From DAOTWA01 sp963702935 (GTDB lineage: Bacteria > Chloroflexota > Anaerolineae > Anaerolineales > Anaerolineaceae), in assembly GCA_963702935.1 (NCBI GenBank), contig OY969772.1, forward strand, positions 4,960,001-5,024,000: a stretch of 64,000 nt of DNA, given 5' to 3'. Under the pieces are notes generated by a model. It ran no database searches. It was given only the letters and a program-made list of their open reading frames with translations, and was not told where the DNA came from. Of this stretch, positions 52,335 through 62,241 are shown piece after piece (position 1 is the stretch's first letter; the number at the start of each line of letters is the position of its first letter). Made by a program: the position numbers and the translations under genes.

Positions 52335-53507
52335 TCATCCCAAGCCCGCCGCTATGGCCACCAGCTCGACAATGTCGAGTGTCTCTATCGAGTCACTCTT
52401 GCGGGTGTGGCGGGAGAAGCTTTGCTTGCAGGTCGGGCAGGCGGTGATCAGAACGTCGGCAGACAGATCTTCCGCCATGTGGATAACGCTTTTGCTGGCC
52501 TCGATGACCAGGGGTAAGTTGGTAACGCTCAACGCACCTCCGGCTCCACAGCAATCCGCCTGGGAGCGGTTGCGCAGCAGCTCGGCAAAGTGCAGTCCGG
52601 GAATGGCTTCGATGACGGCGCGTGGCGCGTCGTAGATGCCCTGCTCGCGCCCCAGCTCACATGGATCGTGGTAGGTTGCTATGCAGTCGACTTCCTTGAA
52701 CAGAGCCAGTTTTCCTTCCGCCAGGAGCTTCTCGAGTAGCTCGGTAAGGTGCAATAACTCAATTCCTTCCGGCAGGGCCGCATCCCACGCCGGGTAATCC
52801 ATCTTGAAGGTCTTCAGGCAGCTTGGGCAGTTGAAGACGATCCGCTTGGCCCCGCTTTTGGCAATCAGGGCGGAGTTGTGGCGAGCTGTTGCCTGTGCCG
52901 CGGAACGGAATCCCAGCAGATACTGCGGCTCCCCACAGCAGATCTCGTCCGTCTTCAGCACAGTAAAGTCGACGTGTGCGGCCTTGAGCACCTTAATGGT
53001 TGCCAGGGCAACCTCTGGCTGGCGGTACAACGTGTCACAACCGATGAAATAGAGCATCTCAGCCTGATCCGGCAGGCCAGCGATCGCTTCCGCCAGGGCA
53101 GCAAAGCGCTCGCTACGTGGCTCGCCGATCGGGTTGCCCTCGTCGATGACGTTCTGATTGGCTTCCACGGCTTGCCGGGGCGCCAAGCCCTGATCGACGA
53201 TGTCGGCCCGGGCTGCCAGCATCAGATCGCCCACGTCAATTCCCGGGGGATCACCGGCTTCCATCCCAGGCGTCTCACACCACACCTTGCACAACCCGCA
53301 GTTGGCGCACTTCTCGTACATGTAGGGCACTTCTTCGGGCAGGAAGCTGCCACGCTGCAATGCCTGGAGGGCGACATAGGCTCGATTGTTGGGGGTGTCT
53401 GCATCGTTGCGTGTGACCCGGTGCGTGGTGCACACGTGGCGGCACATCTTCATACATCGCGCGCAAAGGCTTGCCGATCTTTCGAGTACCTTGGTTGCTA
53501 TTTCCAT
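52335..53507 (-). CDS. GlpC/HdrD-like iron-sulfur protein (second of three)
   Basis: The start at MEIATKVLERSASLCARC follows GGAG. Two cluster motifs appear (CARCMKMCRHVC and CANCGLCKVWC). They differ from the standard CxxCxxCxxxCP, because the fourth Cys is not followed by Pro. Two CCG domains end in DEICCGEPQYL and ADCCGAGGALSV, with HDPCELGREQG between. It begins three bases after the stop of the FAD partner at 53510-54940, so they should form one complex. Confidence 0.9.
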   Translation of the reverse strand: MEIATKVLERSASLCARCMKMCRHVCTTHRVTRNDADTPNNRAYVALQALQRGSFLPEEVPYMYEKCANCGLCKVWCETPGMEAGDPPGIDVGDLMLAARADIVDQGLAPRQAVEANQNVIDEGNPIGEPRSERFAALAEAIAGLPDQAEMLYFIGCDTLYRQPEVALATIKVLKAAHVDFTVLKTDEICCGEPQYLLGFRSAAQATARHNSALIAKSGAKRIVFNCPSCLKTFKMDYPAWDAALPEGIELLHLTELLEKLLAEGKLALFKEVDCIATYHDPCELGREQGIYDAPRAVIEAIPGLHFAELLRNRSQADCCGAGGALSVTNLPLVIEASKSVIHMAEDLSADVLITACPTCKQSFSRHTRKSDSIETLDIVELVAIAAGLG

Positions 53508-53509
53508 AG

Positions 53510-54940
53510 TTATCTCCATTCCAATCCCTGGATGCCGGGGTTCATAATGTTGTTAGGATCCAACGCTTTCTTGACGTTCTGGTACATTTCGTGACCAACC
53601 GCTCCATACTCGTCTTTCATAAACCCTCCCAGGCGGAACCCGATGCCGTGGTGGTGGTTGATGGTACAGTCACCCACCTTCAACACGGCCCCCATCGCGG
53701 TTCGCTGAATCCGGTAGAATAACTCGGGGATTTCGTCGGGGGAGGAGATATTGGCGTTGAAGACGTAGGGATACATCATGCCGCCCGTCTTATACCAATG
53801 GGTGAAGTGGGCCATGAAGAAAGTTCCTTTGATTTGCATCACGGCTTTGCGCATTTCGTCGTGCACCTGCTCCAGCTTGGTGAAGGGACCGGCGGTATCC
53901 AACACGCCGCCGACGGCCTTGCCCTGGTACGACACGACGACCGGGTCGTTTTCATTCTTGTCGGAGGGATAAACGTACGTGTAGCGGTGATCCCACCAGC
54001 GCTCGCCCACCTCGCGGCCCAGATCTTCGCCGCCTTCCTCGGCAACGATGCGCATGGCTTCGCGCTCTTCCAGGTCGACCAGCTCTTGAAAGCCGTCGAA
54101 GGTCAGGATCAACTGCGAGCCTTTTTTATGATACATGGCTTCAGTCTCTTCCTCGTCGGAGAGGCGCACAGAAGCCGGGCGCAGCCCGCGGCGCATGACC
54201 TTGCGCACTGCCTCGAAGCCGGCGTGCATGCCGGGCAACATAAAGCCACGGTTGACGCGTACCTCCGGCATGGGATGGATCGCCAGAGTAGCCTCTGTGA
54301 TGACGCCCAGGGAACCCTCTGCGCCCAGGAAGAGGCGATTCAGGTCTGGGCCGGCGGCCGACTTCGGGAACGGCTTGGTGCGCATCACCTTACCGCTGGG
54401 CAGCACCACTTCCAACGCCAGCACCATATCGGGGGCAGTGCCGTACTTGGTCGAGAGGGCGCCTGCCGAGCGCGCCGCTAAGAAGCCGCCCAGCCCCGAG
54501 CAGTATTGGGACTGGGGCATGTGGGCGAAGGTATACCCTTTCCCGTTGAGCTCCCATTCCAGCTCCTGGCCGATGATGCCTGTTTGGGCCCTGACCATCA
54601 GGTTGGTGCCATCGATATCCAGCACCTTGTTCAGCCGCTTCGTATCCAGGATGACCGTGCCTTCCACCAGAGCTTCCCGGGCGATCCCGGCCCCGCCACA
54701 ATAGGGGATGACCGGAAACTTGAGCACATTGGCCAGCTTTAGCAATTCTGAGACTTCTTCGACCGTCCCAGGCCAGACAATGAAGGCAGGTCTAACCGAG
54801 GGCCAACCTTTTCCGCCGGACATCCCGCGCGTATACGCTTCCCTCTCCACGTTTTCTTGTGAGACGTGCTCGTATCCCACGATACCTGCCAGTTCGTTAT
54901 AGACGATGACTTCACGTAACGTTCTACATGTTTCACCCAT
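53510..54940 (-). CDS. FAD-linked oxidase (GlcD/lactate dehydrogenase-like)
   Basis: The 476-residue protein has the FAD-binding segments WPGTVEEVSELLKLANVLKF, VIPYCGGAGIAREALVEGTV, then LGGFLAARSAGALSTKYGTA. The signature KKALDPNNIMNPGIQGLEW closes it. NHHHGIGFRLGGFMKDEYG near 430 supplies the His residues used by alkyl-DHAP synthase/lactate dehydrogenase-type enzymes. It belongs with the Fe-S protein at 52335. It is only distantly related to the enzyme at 44402, so the two probably act on different substrates. Confidence 0.9.
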   Translation of the reverse strand: MGETCRTLREVIVYNELAGIVGYEHVSQENVEREAYTRGMSGGKGWPSVRPAFIVWPGTVEEVSELLKLANVLKFPVIPYCGGAGIAREALVEGTVILDTKRLNKVLDIDGTNLMVRAQTGIIGQELEWELNGKGYTFAHMPQSQYCSGLGGFLAARSAGALSTKYGTAPDMVLALEVVLPSGKVMRTKPFPKSAAGPDLNRLFLGAEGSLGVITEATLAIHPMPEVRVNRGFMLPGMHAGFEAVRKVMRRGLRPASVRLSDEEETEAMYHKKGSQLILTFDGFQELVDLEEREAMRIVAEEGGEDLGREVGERWWDHRYTYVYPSDKNENDPVVVSYQGKAVGGVLDTAGPFTKLEQVHDEMRKAVMQIKGTFFMAHFTHWYKTGGMMYPYVFNANISSPDEIPELFYRIQRTAMGAVLKVGDCTINHHHGIGFRLGGFMKDEYGAVGHEMYQNVKKALDPNNIMNPGIQGLEWR

Positions 54941-55016
54941 ATCGGTTTCTCCTTGTCCTGAAAAGTCGTAGATGCTGGCTGTTTGGCCAGATCGAGAGCA
55001 GGCCCGTCAGGCGTTT

Positions 55017-56168
55017 CTAGCCTCCGGCGGCATCCATCAACCGGTTCAGATACTCTGACAGGCTGTAAATCTCCAGGTTATCCTTGCTGCGCCTGGCGTT
55101 GCGGAAGTTGTGCAAACAAGAGCTGCATTCCGTCACCAGCACTTCGCTGCCGGTGCCGATGGCCTCCTCCACACGGGTCCGGCTGGCTTGCAGCGACAAC
55201 TTCGGGAAAACGCCGCGCAACCCGCCGCCGGCGCCACAGCAAACTGTGTTTTCTTTGCAGCCCGGCATTTCGACGTAATGGGAGGTCACCTGGCCGAGCA
55301 CGGTACGAGGCGCTTCGTACTCGCCCATGTGCCGGCCCAGCTCGCATGGATCATGGAACGTCACCTGGGCATCGGTAAGGACGCTCCAAACGAAGCGAGC
55401 CAGGAACTGGGTGGTGTGGATTACCTCCAACTTCCCGGCGTATTCGGGCTTCTGGGAAAGGGTCATGAAACAGCGCGGACACGCGGTGATCACCTTGTTG
55501 GTGCCGGTGCTCAGAATACGCTCCAGGTTTTGCTCGGCCAGGGATGGCACGCCGGGCACCCCGGCCACCCGGGTTGGGCCTCCACAGCATACTTCGTCGA
55601 TCGTGGTGAAGCTTACCCCCAGGCGATCTAGCAGCTTCAGGGTGTTCTCCACGCTTTCGCGCTCCAGGTAGGTGCCCACGCAGCCCACGAAGAAAACGTA
55701 CTCGGGGTGCTCCTGGGGATGGAGCAGAGGCTCGATCTTTTGACCGTAGATGTTGCCGTTTTCTTTCAGGGCATCCGACAAGGCGACATGGGCCTTGGGC
55801 ACTGCGCCTGGCAATTGGCGGGAAATCTTGCTGCGGATCATGGCCACGACTTCAGGGATCGGCACCTGCTTGGGGCAAACGGCTTCACATGCGGCGCACA
55901 TGGTGCAGTAATAGATGGTGTCGCTGGTTGCCCAGAAATCCGGGATCGATCGTGAGAGGGAAGTGCCAATTTCGCGCGGACCCCGGTATTGATCTTCGGA
56001 AGTCATCAGCTCACGCAAGATCTCGCATACCGCCAGGCACAGACCACAGTTGATGCACTCTTCGAACTTGTTTACCAGGAGGCTCTCCTCCGGCGTATAT
56101 TCGACAAAGTTCTCGTGGCCGTACCGCTCAAAATAGCCAATCAGTCCATCCGATTCTGCGCTACTCAT
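55017..56168 (-). CDS. GlpC-like iron-sulfur subunit
   Basis: The start at MSSAESDGLIGYFERYG gives 383 residues and overlaps the stop of the GlpA-GlpB gene by four bases. Two 4Fe-4S motifs (CINCGLCLAVCE and CTMCAACEAVCP) are followed by CCG domains (DEVCCGGPTRVAG and TVCCGAGGGLRG). This is the layout of GlpC, the membrane-linked electron-transfer subunit of anaerobic glycerol-3-phosphate dehydrogenase. Its coupling to the GlpAB fusion completes a GlpABC set. Confidence 0.92.
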   Translation of the reverse strand: MSSAESDGLIGYFERYGHENFVEYTPEESLLVNKFEECINCGLCLAVCEILRELMTSEDQYRGPREIGTSLSRSIPDFWATSDTIYYCTMCAACEAVCPKQVPIPEVVAMIRSKISRQLPGAVPKAHVALSDALKENGNIYGQKIEPLLHPQEHPEYVFFVGCVGTYLERESVENTLKLLDRLGVSFTTIDEVCCGGPTRVAGVPGVPSLAEQNLERILSTGTNKVITACPRCFMTLSQKPEYAGKLEVIHTTQFLARFVWSVLTDAQVTFHDPCELGRHMGEYEAPRTVLGQVTSHYVEMPGCKENTVCCGAGGGLRGVFPKLSLQASRTRVEEAIGTGSEVLVTECSSCLHNFRNARRSKDNLEIYSLSEYLNRLMDAAGG

Positions 56169-59098
56169 GCCAATGCTCCTTCCCCAACGATCATCTCCCT
56201 GGCTATCTTGCCGCATAGATAGCCACTGACCAGTGGCACCCCCAGCCCCGCGTCTCCCTGGGAGTAGTTGTATCCGGTGATCAATGAACCCGCCGCCATC
56301 AAATTGGAATAGACGAACCGTTTATCCGGCGCTATGGGGCGAAACCGCTCATCGACCTTGAGGCCGGCGGTAAATACGCGCTGCTCGCTGACAAACTGGT
56401 CCGTGATCTGTGCGCTCATCCCGGCAGGGATATCGAAATTGCCATCGATAGAAACCGGCAGGTCGAAAATCGGCTCCTTCAGACGACCGTTCCACTGCAC
56501 CCCGCCGCTGATGAACTTCCCCGAAGCCAGGATGACGCAGGCCGGCTCCACTTCCAGGCGGGCTTCTTTGTCCACCGCATAGATGCGCTCCACGCGCCCA
56601 TCCTTCGCCGAAAAGCCCTTCACTGCGGCGTAGATGACCTGCACGCCGGCCGATTTCATCTCGGCGTCCAGCGCTTTTTGTAGACGATATCCCGGCACCG
56701 AAGGCGGCAGAGCCAGCGTTTCAAAGCACGGTAGCCCCAGCCAGTCCTGGAGAACGGAAAGCGTTTCCTGCGGGTGGTCAACGCCAAGGATGGAGGGAAA
56801 GGCAATGTGGGTGTAATGATCCAGGCTGGTCTCGTGTGCGATGCGCTCAGCCAGCTCGATTGCTACGCCCTCTCGTTCGAGCAAGCGGGCCAGCTCGAAA
56901 GCGTTGGTATTGGCCGTGTGCTTCACCTTCGGAAACTCGATTTCAACCCAACCCGTCTCGATGGGAGTGAAAATCAGGCGGTTGGCGGTGAAAAACTGAA
57001 TAGACTTGCTGATGTAGCCGGCGTCGAAATCGCCATAACCCCGGACACCTACGAACAAGATGCGGGCGTTATCCAGCGACTTCAAGTTTCCGGCCGCCAT
57101 CGTGGTTGGAACGATGTGCGTCTGCTTCATCGTTCCGATGCTATTTGCCAGGATCATGCTTTCGTGCAGGTTGCCGACGTGCGGATAGCCAGCCTCTGCC
57201 ATCAGGTTGGTGAAGGCTCCGGCGGCCGCTTCCACGATGGATTCCGCTGGGCCGTCTGCACCCTGGATGCGTCGCAGCCAACCGGCCGCACCGGCCAGGT
57301 CCACTGCGCCGCTGGAGAGCGCCGTAGCGCCATAGCCCTGGCGGAGGAGCAGGGTGTTCAACCCGAATCTGGCGGCGGTGATCGCAGCCATGGCCCCGGC
57401 CATACCGCCCCCAATAACTAAGACGTCCGTCTTCTTTACCATTGGCTCGTCCTCTTCTAGATCAGGGTTCTGGTAATTGCCCACGTTCAGATAGCTGGCT
57501 CTCAGCAGCTCTTCCTGCCTTAACTGGATGCCGCTAAGGGCCGGATGCCTGCCTCGCCAGCGCTTTTGCAGGAAGTCCAGCACGTCGCGGTGCGCCTGTC
57601 CGGCCGGCCGGTCGAGCTCGTCAGATAGCACGCCCTCTGCCGCGGCGGTACAATGCATCCCCTGGCAGGGGCCCATGGCCATCCGATTTCTGCGGCGCAG
57701 GTCATCCAGAGTCCGCACCCATTCATGGCGGATCGAATAGCGTATCTCGGCTTCGAGAACCGGCTCGCACACGCAGACGTGGTTCTTATATTGGGGTTTG
57801 GTCTGGCACTCTTCCAGAATGTTCACGGCCCGCGCACCGTGGCGGTGCACCATGCGCACTACGGCGTGCAGCGGCACCCCGAACTCGTCGGCCAGCGCCG
57901 CCGGGTCTACCTGGGCTTCTCCACCGGGCAAAGGCTCGTCCGCCGTCCGGCAGGGCTCATCACGGCCCATCTTCTTGCAGAGCAGGTCGGTCAGCGTTTC
58001 GGCCATGCGCCTGGCAATGACCATCTTGCCTCCGGCGATGGTAATAAAGCCCGTGAGGCCTTCCAGCTCTTCGTGGTCGAAGACCTGGAAATTACGGCTG
58101 ACGGCGCGCTGGTCTTTGCTCTTCTCGTCGGGGAGCGTTGGCCGCACGCCCGAATAGGTGCGGATGATGCGCGCCTGGCGGATGCTGGGAACAGTCACCT
58201 CCATGGCGCTGAGCAGCTCCTCTGCTTCGTTTGGATTAGCGACTACTTCATCCGGGTTTTGGAAGTAGAAAGCGTTGGCGATCCCGCAGATGGCGCCGTT
58301 TTCGTGGGGAATCAGGCTGGCGCCGGCTGGAGATCCCACCCCGTTGCTGGTGATCCGCCGGTCGAATACCAGGTGCGAGCCCTTGATCGGGCGCAACTTG
58401 AAGAACACTTCGGCCAGGGCGGCCACCTGGGGTGTCCAGGGGCCAGCGGCGTTGACCACAAAAGTTGAATAATAGTCCTCGACCTCACCGGTCAGCGTGT
58501 CGCGCACCCGCACCCCATAGACGCGCTTGCCTTCCCGCAGTATATCCAGCACCTGAGTGTGATTGCGGATGGTCGCCCCGTGCTCGGCCGCCGCCAGGAT
58601 GTTGACCATCGTCAGGCGAAAAGTGTCGATGCCGGGCTCGTCTGAGGTGAGCGCCCCCTGTATCTTGGGGGAAAGCGCCGGCTCGAGGGTTAGCGCTTCT
58701 TTGGCCGTCAATGTCACGTGACTGTGACTGTTCTTGTGAACCCCGACCTGGTCATATTTCTCGAAAACAGGTCCAAACATTCCCGCATCCGAAGGATCAT
58801 GAAAGAAGGGGTGTAAGAAGGGGATGCGGAAAACCAGGTGAGGCGCCTCGCGCTGGAAGATGCCGCTTTCGATGCAGGACATTTCCGTCATCTCGAATTC
58901 GGAGAGCACGTATTGCATCCCGCCATGGATCATCCCGGTACAGGCGCCAGTTGTTCCAGCGCCGAAATCCTTCTTCTCTAACAGGAGAGTTCGGAAACCG
59001 CGCATGGAACAATCCCGGGCGATTGTCGCCCCGGTGATACCACCGCCGATGATAATGACTTCATATTCCCTCGTCATTGATTGTTCTGTCCTTTCCAT
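56165..59098 (-). CDS. GlpA-GlpB fusion, anaerobic glycerol-3-phosphate dehydrogenase-like
   Basis: The 977-residue protein joins two subunits. Residues 10-540 are GlpA-like: GGGITGATIARDCSMRGF (FAD), HGGMQYVLSEFEM, RPTLPDEKS, and a BFD-type [2Fe-2S] domain with CVCEP and GPCQGMHC. Residues 553-977 are GlpB-like and begin MVKKTDVLVIGGGMAGAMAA. In enterics these are separate subunits that oxidise glycerol-3-phosphate and pass electrons to GlpC and quinone. An internal ATG at 57442 marks the old GlpB start. Upstream ATG and an ATG seven codons later are both possible. Substrate may be glycerol-3-P or another polyol phosphate. Confidence 0.92.
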   Translation of the reverse strand: MERTEQSMTREYEVIIIGGGITGATIARDCSMRGFRTLLLEKKDFGAGTTGACTGMIHGGMQYVLSEFEMTEMSCIESGIFQREAPHLVFRIPFLHPFFHDPSDAGMFGPVFEKYDQVGVHKNSHSHVTLTAKEALTLEPALSPKIQGALTSDEPGIDTFRLTMVNILAAAEHGATIRNHTQVLDILREGKRVYGVRVRDTLTGEVEDYYSTFVVNAAGPWTPQVAALAEVFFKLRPIKGSHLVFDRRITSNGVGSPAGASLIPHENGAICGIANAFYFQNPDEVVANPNEAEELLSAMEVTVPSIRQARIIRTYSGVRPTLPDEKSKDQRAVSRNFQVFDHEELEGLTGFITIAGGKMVIARRMAETLTDLLCKKMGRDEPCRTADEPLPGGEAQVDPAALADEFGVPLHAVVRMVHRHGARAVNILEECQTKPQYKNHVCVCEPVLEAEIRYSIRHEWVRTLDDLRRRNRMAMGPCQGMHCTAAAEGVLSDELDRPAGQAHRDVLDFLQKRWRGRHPALSGIQLRQEELLRASYLNVGNYQNPDLEEDEPMVKKTDVLVIGGGMAGAMAAITAARFGLNTLLLRQGYGATALSSGAVDLAGAAGWLRRIQGADGPAESIVEAAAGAFTNLMAEAGYPHVGNLHESMILANSIGTMKQTHIVPTTMAAGNLKSLDNARILFVGVRGYGDFDAGYISKSIQFFTANRLIFTPIETGWVEIEFPKVKHTANTNAFELARLLEREGVAIELAERIAHETSLDHYTHIAFPSILGVDHPQETLSVLQDWLGLPCFETLALPPSVPGYRLQKALDAEMKSAGVQVIYAAVKGFSAKDGRVERIYAVDKEARLEVEPACVILASGKFISGGVQWNGRLKEPIFDLPVSIDGNFDIPAGMSAQITDQFVSEQRVFTAGLKVDERFRPIAPDKRFVYSNLMAAGSLITGYNYSQGDAGLGVPLVSGYLCGKIAREMIVGEGALA

Positions 59099-59202
59099 TT
59101 ACTGCAAGGTGGAGGCAACACCCGGCGCAGTAAATGACCTTCGTAAAGAATAGAGATAGATGGAAGGACTCCGCTTGTAACACTAGCAATTTACAAAACG
59201 AA

Positions 59203-59250
59203 TGGGTGATTCGACAACCCGCAACTTAGGGTATTCGGTGGGTGATTTGA
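59203..59250 (-). promoter_or_regulatory. Direct repeats upstream of the GlpA-GlpB operon
   Basis: TGGGTGATTCGA (59203-59214) and TGGGTGATTTGA (59239-59250) lie 36 bases apart, start to start, upstream of the 13-gene operon and just past the regulator gene terminator. MalT-type regulators bind directly repeated boxes of GGGGATGA type. These repeats are therefore candidate operators for the neighbouring MalT-like protein. Confidence 0.5.
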
Positions 59251-59264
59251 TCTCGAGAATCAAA

Positions 59265-59303
59265 AAAGGGTTTTAGCGCTGCTTTGTTGCGCTAAAACCC
59301 TTT
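59265..59303 (-). terminator. Terminator of the second MalT-like regulator gene
   Basis: AAAGGGTTTTAGCGC pairs with its exact complement (15-base stem, nine-base loop), followed by TTTT on the minus strand, 26 bases after the stop codon. Confidence 0.92.
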
Positions 59304-59328
59304 GAATGCCTGCTGCGGTCCGGTAATT

Positions 59329-62094
59329 TTAGGGCAGGAGATTTTGCGCCCGGGCAAGCTCAATCGCCTGGTTGTGACTGTGAGCATTGAGCTTGCTGTA
59401 GATCGTTTTGATGTGTGTACGGACGGTATAGACCGAGATGCCTAACTCATTGGCAATCTCCCGGCTGGACAGGCGCGCAGGAAAAAGCCTCAGGATTTCA
59501 ATCTCTCGGTCGCTGAGCGGCTCGATCAGTTGTGCACCGGGACGCTCTGTAAACCGCTCGTTGAGATGTTCACCGGAGGGTTGGCGATAGGAGGACTTGA
59601 CCGGGTTGCCGTTGAAGGCCGCCCGCAGGCGCTTGACATAATCGGGCATCAGCCCACGTATGGCTGCGTGATTTACCAATCGAGCCATGGGATCTTCGGA
59701 ATTGACGAAAACCCGAATGTATCCCCCTGGCTCACCCAACGATAATGCCTTCTCCAGGACGACCATCGCCCTGGCCGTTTTTCCGGCCTTTTCCAGCGCG
59801 GCAGCCTGCAACGAGAGGATCTTTAACAGACAGTCCACTCGTCCGGCTGGCTCGGCATTTTCTTGCATCCGCTCCAGCAAATGCACCGCTTCATCCGGCC
59901 GGTTCTGGTAGGTGAGCACCCGGGCGAGAACCAGGTATTCGGTCTCGCGGGTGAAGCTCAATGGGCCGTCGATGCTCAGATCGCGCATTCGAATCCAATC
60001 GTTAGCCGCATCCGCGTCTCCACCGGTTAAAACCATGTAAGCGCGATAAGCCATGGCGCGGATAGAATGGCGCGATTCGACGTGGGTCTGGATGAGATGC
60101 TCTATAGCATCCATGGCCTGGAGCGCGCCGCGCAAGTCGCCTTGGGAGTATCTTGCCCGCGCCAGGGTAATGTGATTTTCCATCAGCACCTCGGCCAGTT
60201 CCCCAAGGCGGGCCAGCTCAATTCCCTGCTCTAGGTACTGAGCCGCTAAGTCCAATTCGTTCCATTCGTATAATACTCTTCCCAGGCCAGCGTAGATGGT
60301 CGAGAGTAGCGGGATTGGCCTTCCGTTGCTCCGTTCCTGGCACAACCCCAGCATCTCTTGCCAGGTCTTGAACGCCTGGCGAAGCTGCCCCTGCATCATC
60401 TGAAGCTCGGCGTAGTTATCGTTTGCCAGGAGGGCCACCGTCAAGATCCCGGAAGCCTGGCTGATCATACGGGCTTCTGTTAAGGCTTTGCTCCAATTGT
60501 TCACGTCGCCGCTAAAGCGGTAAGCCTCTCCGAGATTCCAGGAAGCCCAGCTACGCATGATGAGATCGTCTTCAGGCAGGTTCTCCAGGGCGGTTTTTGC
60601 GTTGGCAATCGCGGCCGGCATATTCCCTCGCAGGCGCATACAATACGTGCGGATGGCGGCAATGGCCCCCACCAGGCTGCGAGCAGTGCCCACATCCAGG
60701 GGAACATCGGGCGAGTCCGTCTTTGCCAGGATACGCTCAACACGCTGCAGGTTGGCTTCGGCCTCCGAAAAATTCAGGCCCGAAGCCATAGCGGTCCAGG
60801 CGCGAAATATAAACAAGGTAGGCCAGCGATGGACGATATTGTCCGGGAAGCTCTCCAGCCAATGCTGCAGAACGGCTGCCTCACCCCGGTACACGTAGTA
60901 GGCAGCGTTCTGGCTGATCAACGTGGCGGCACGCTCGTAATCTCCAGCCGTTAGAAAGCACTTTACTGCTTGCTCCAGGAAGCCGTTGTGCTCATACCAT
61001 CCGGCTGCTTTCTCCAACAGGATCGGTTCTTGCTCAGGCTGGCTGCGTTTCAGGCTCTCCCTCAACGCCTCGGCGAAGAGCTGATGGTAACGATACCAGC
61101 GGCGCTGATCGTCTAACGGAACAATGAAAAGGTTGGACCTGTCGAGATGCTCCAGCATGGCCTGGCTATTGGCTCGAGAGGTGACCGCGTCGCATAACTC
61201 GGCGGTTAACCATTCTAAAACGGAAGTCTGCAACAGGAAATCCTGCACATCCTTCGGTTGTTGATTGATGATTTCTTCGGCCAGATAATCCCCGATATAT
61301 CGGTCGATTCCTGTGAAAGTTTTGATAAAGTTCGAGACGTCTTCTCTCTTTTGCATGGAAAGGGCCGCAATCTTGAGGCCGGTAATCCACCCTTCCGTAT
61401 GCTTATTCAGAGTATACAGGTTCTCACTCGACAGCTTTAGCTCCATGACCTCATTGAAGAAACTTGCCGTCTCATCCAGCGAAAAACGCAGGTCGCTGGC
61501 GCGCAGCTCGCTCAATTGGCCGCGGGCGCGCAGACGCGACAGGGACAAAGAAGGAGCAACCCGGCTGGCAATAATCAAGTGCATCTGATCGGGCAGGTGA
61601 TCCAGAAGAAAGGTCAACGCCCGGTGGATCTCGCCCACCTGGACCTCGTGGTAGTCGTCCAGAACCAGGGCGAAGGGATCGGACAGTCGGGCCACCTGGT
61701 TGATGAGCATCGTCAGAACCGAGTCAATGGGTGGGGGCTTGGGTAAAGAAAGTACAGACAACACATTAGCCCCGATCTCTGGCTGCACGGTTTGAATGGC
61801 CGCCATGAAATAGATCCAGAAGCGCCCCTGACCGTTATCATCCCTGTCGAGGGTGAGCCAGGCCACCGGCAGGCTTGCTTGTTGCGCCCAATTACTCAGC
61901 AAGGTCGTCTTCCCGAAACCGGCCGGGGCCGAGATCAGCGTCAGCTTACTTTCAATTCTCTTGTTCAGTTGGTTTATTAAGTGGGGCCTTGGAATTGAAA
62001 GATTAATATGGGGAATGGAAAGCTTCGTTGATAGCAACAAAGTCATTCGGGATTCGATAAAATCTTCTTCGTATGGGGTCACGAATGGGCTCAT
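59329..62094 (-). CDS. MalT/LuxR-type ATPase regulator
   Basis: The 921-residue protein has a STAND NTPase core (PAGFGKTTLLSNWAQQ near 60, LVLDDYHEV near 150), a long TPR-like helical middle (about 380-800) and a C-terminal LuxR helix-turn-helix (LSDREIEILRLFPARLSSRE). A later start at MTLLLSTKLSIPH is possible. It is intact, unlike its relative at 36522. It lies directly upstream of the glp/lipoyl operon on the same strand, with its own terminator, so it probably controls that operon in response to a small inducer. Confidence 0.92.
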   Translation of the reverse strand: MSPFVTPYEEDFIESRMTLLLSTKLSIPHINLSIPRPHLINQLNKRIESKLTLISAPAGFGKTTLLSNWAQQASLPVAWLTLDRDDNGQGRFWIYFMAAIQTVQPEIGANVLSVLSLPKPPPIDSVLTMLINQVARLSDPFALVLDDYHEVQVGEIHRALTFLLDHLPDQMHLIIASRVAPSLSLSRLRARGQLSELRASDLRFSLDETASFFNEVMELKLSSENLYTLNKHTEGWITGLKIAALSMQKREDVSNFIKTFTGIDRYIGDYLAEEIINQQPKDVQDFLLQTSVLEWLTAELCDAVTSRANSQAMLEHLDRSNLFIVPLDDQRRWYRYHQLFAEALRESLKRSQPEQEPILLEKAAGWYEHNGFLEQAVKCFLTAGDYERAATLISQNAAYYVYRGEAAVLQHWLESFPDNIVHRWPTLFIFRAWTAMASGLNFSEAEANLQRVERILAKTDSPDVPLDVGTARSLVGAIAAIRTYCMRLRGNMPAAIANAKTALENLPEDDLIMRSWASWNLGEAYRFSGDVNNWSKALTEARMISQASGILTVALLANDNYAELQMMQGQLRQAFKTWQEMLGLCQERSNGRPIPLLSTIYAGLGRVLYEWNELDLAAQYLEQGIELARLGELAEVLMENHITLARARYSQGDLRGALQAMDAIEHLIQTHVESRHSIRAMAYRAYMVLTGGDADAANDWIRMRDLSIDGPLSFTRETEYLVLARVLTYQNRPDEAVHLLERMQENAEPAGRVDCLLKILSLQAAALEKAGKTARAMVVLEKALSLGEPGGYIRVFVNSEDPMARLVNHAAIRGLMPDYVKRLRAAFNGNPVKSSYRQPSGEHLNERFTERPGAQLIEPLSDREIEILRLFPARLSSREIANELGISVYTVRTHIKTIYSKLNAHSHNQAIELARAQNLLP

Positions 62095-62241
62095 AGGAAA
62101 ACTTCTCTAACGATTGCTTCACCTTCGTGTGGCAATGGCAGATTGAATCTGGGCCTTACGTGTCTATAACCTTATCAATTATAAGGGACTCCTCTAATTT
62201 TATCATGGATTAGATTATCAAAAGATACTGCATCTTTCGTG

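Noticed and set aside
42176..59098. Identity as a standard sHdr sulfur oxidation operon
   Set aside because: No HdrA, HdrC1/B1 or HdrC2/B2 arrangement, no TusA/DsrE/rhodanese genes. The Fe-S proteins are GlpC/GlcF-like, so only the lipoyl carrier and ligase idea is shared.
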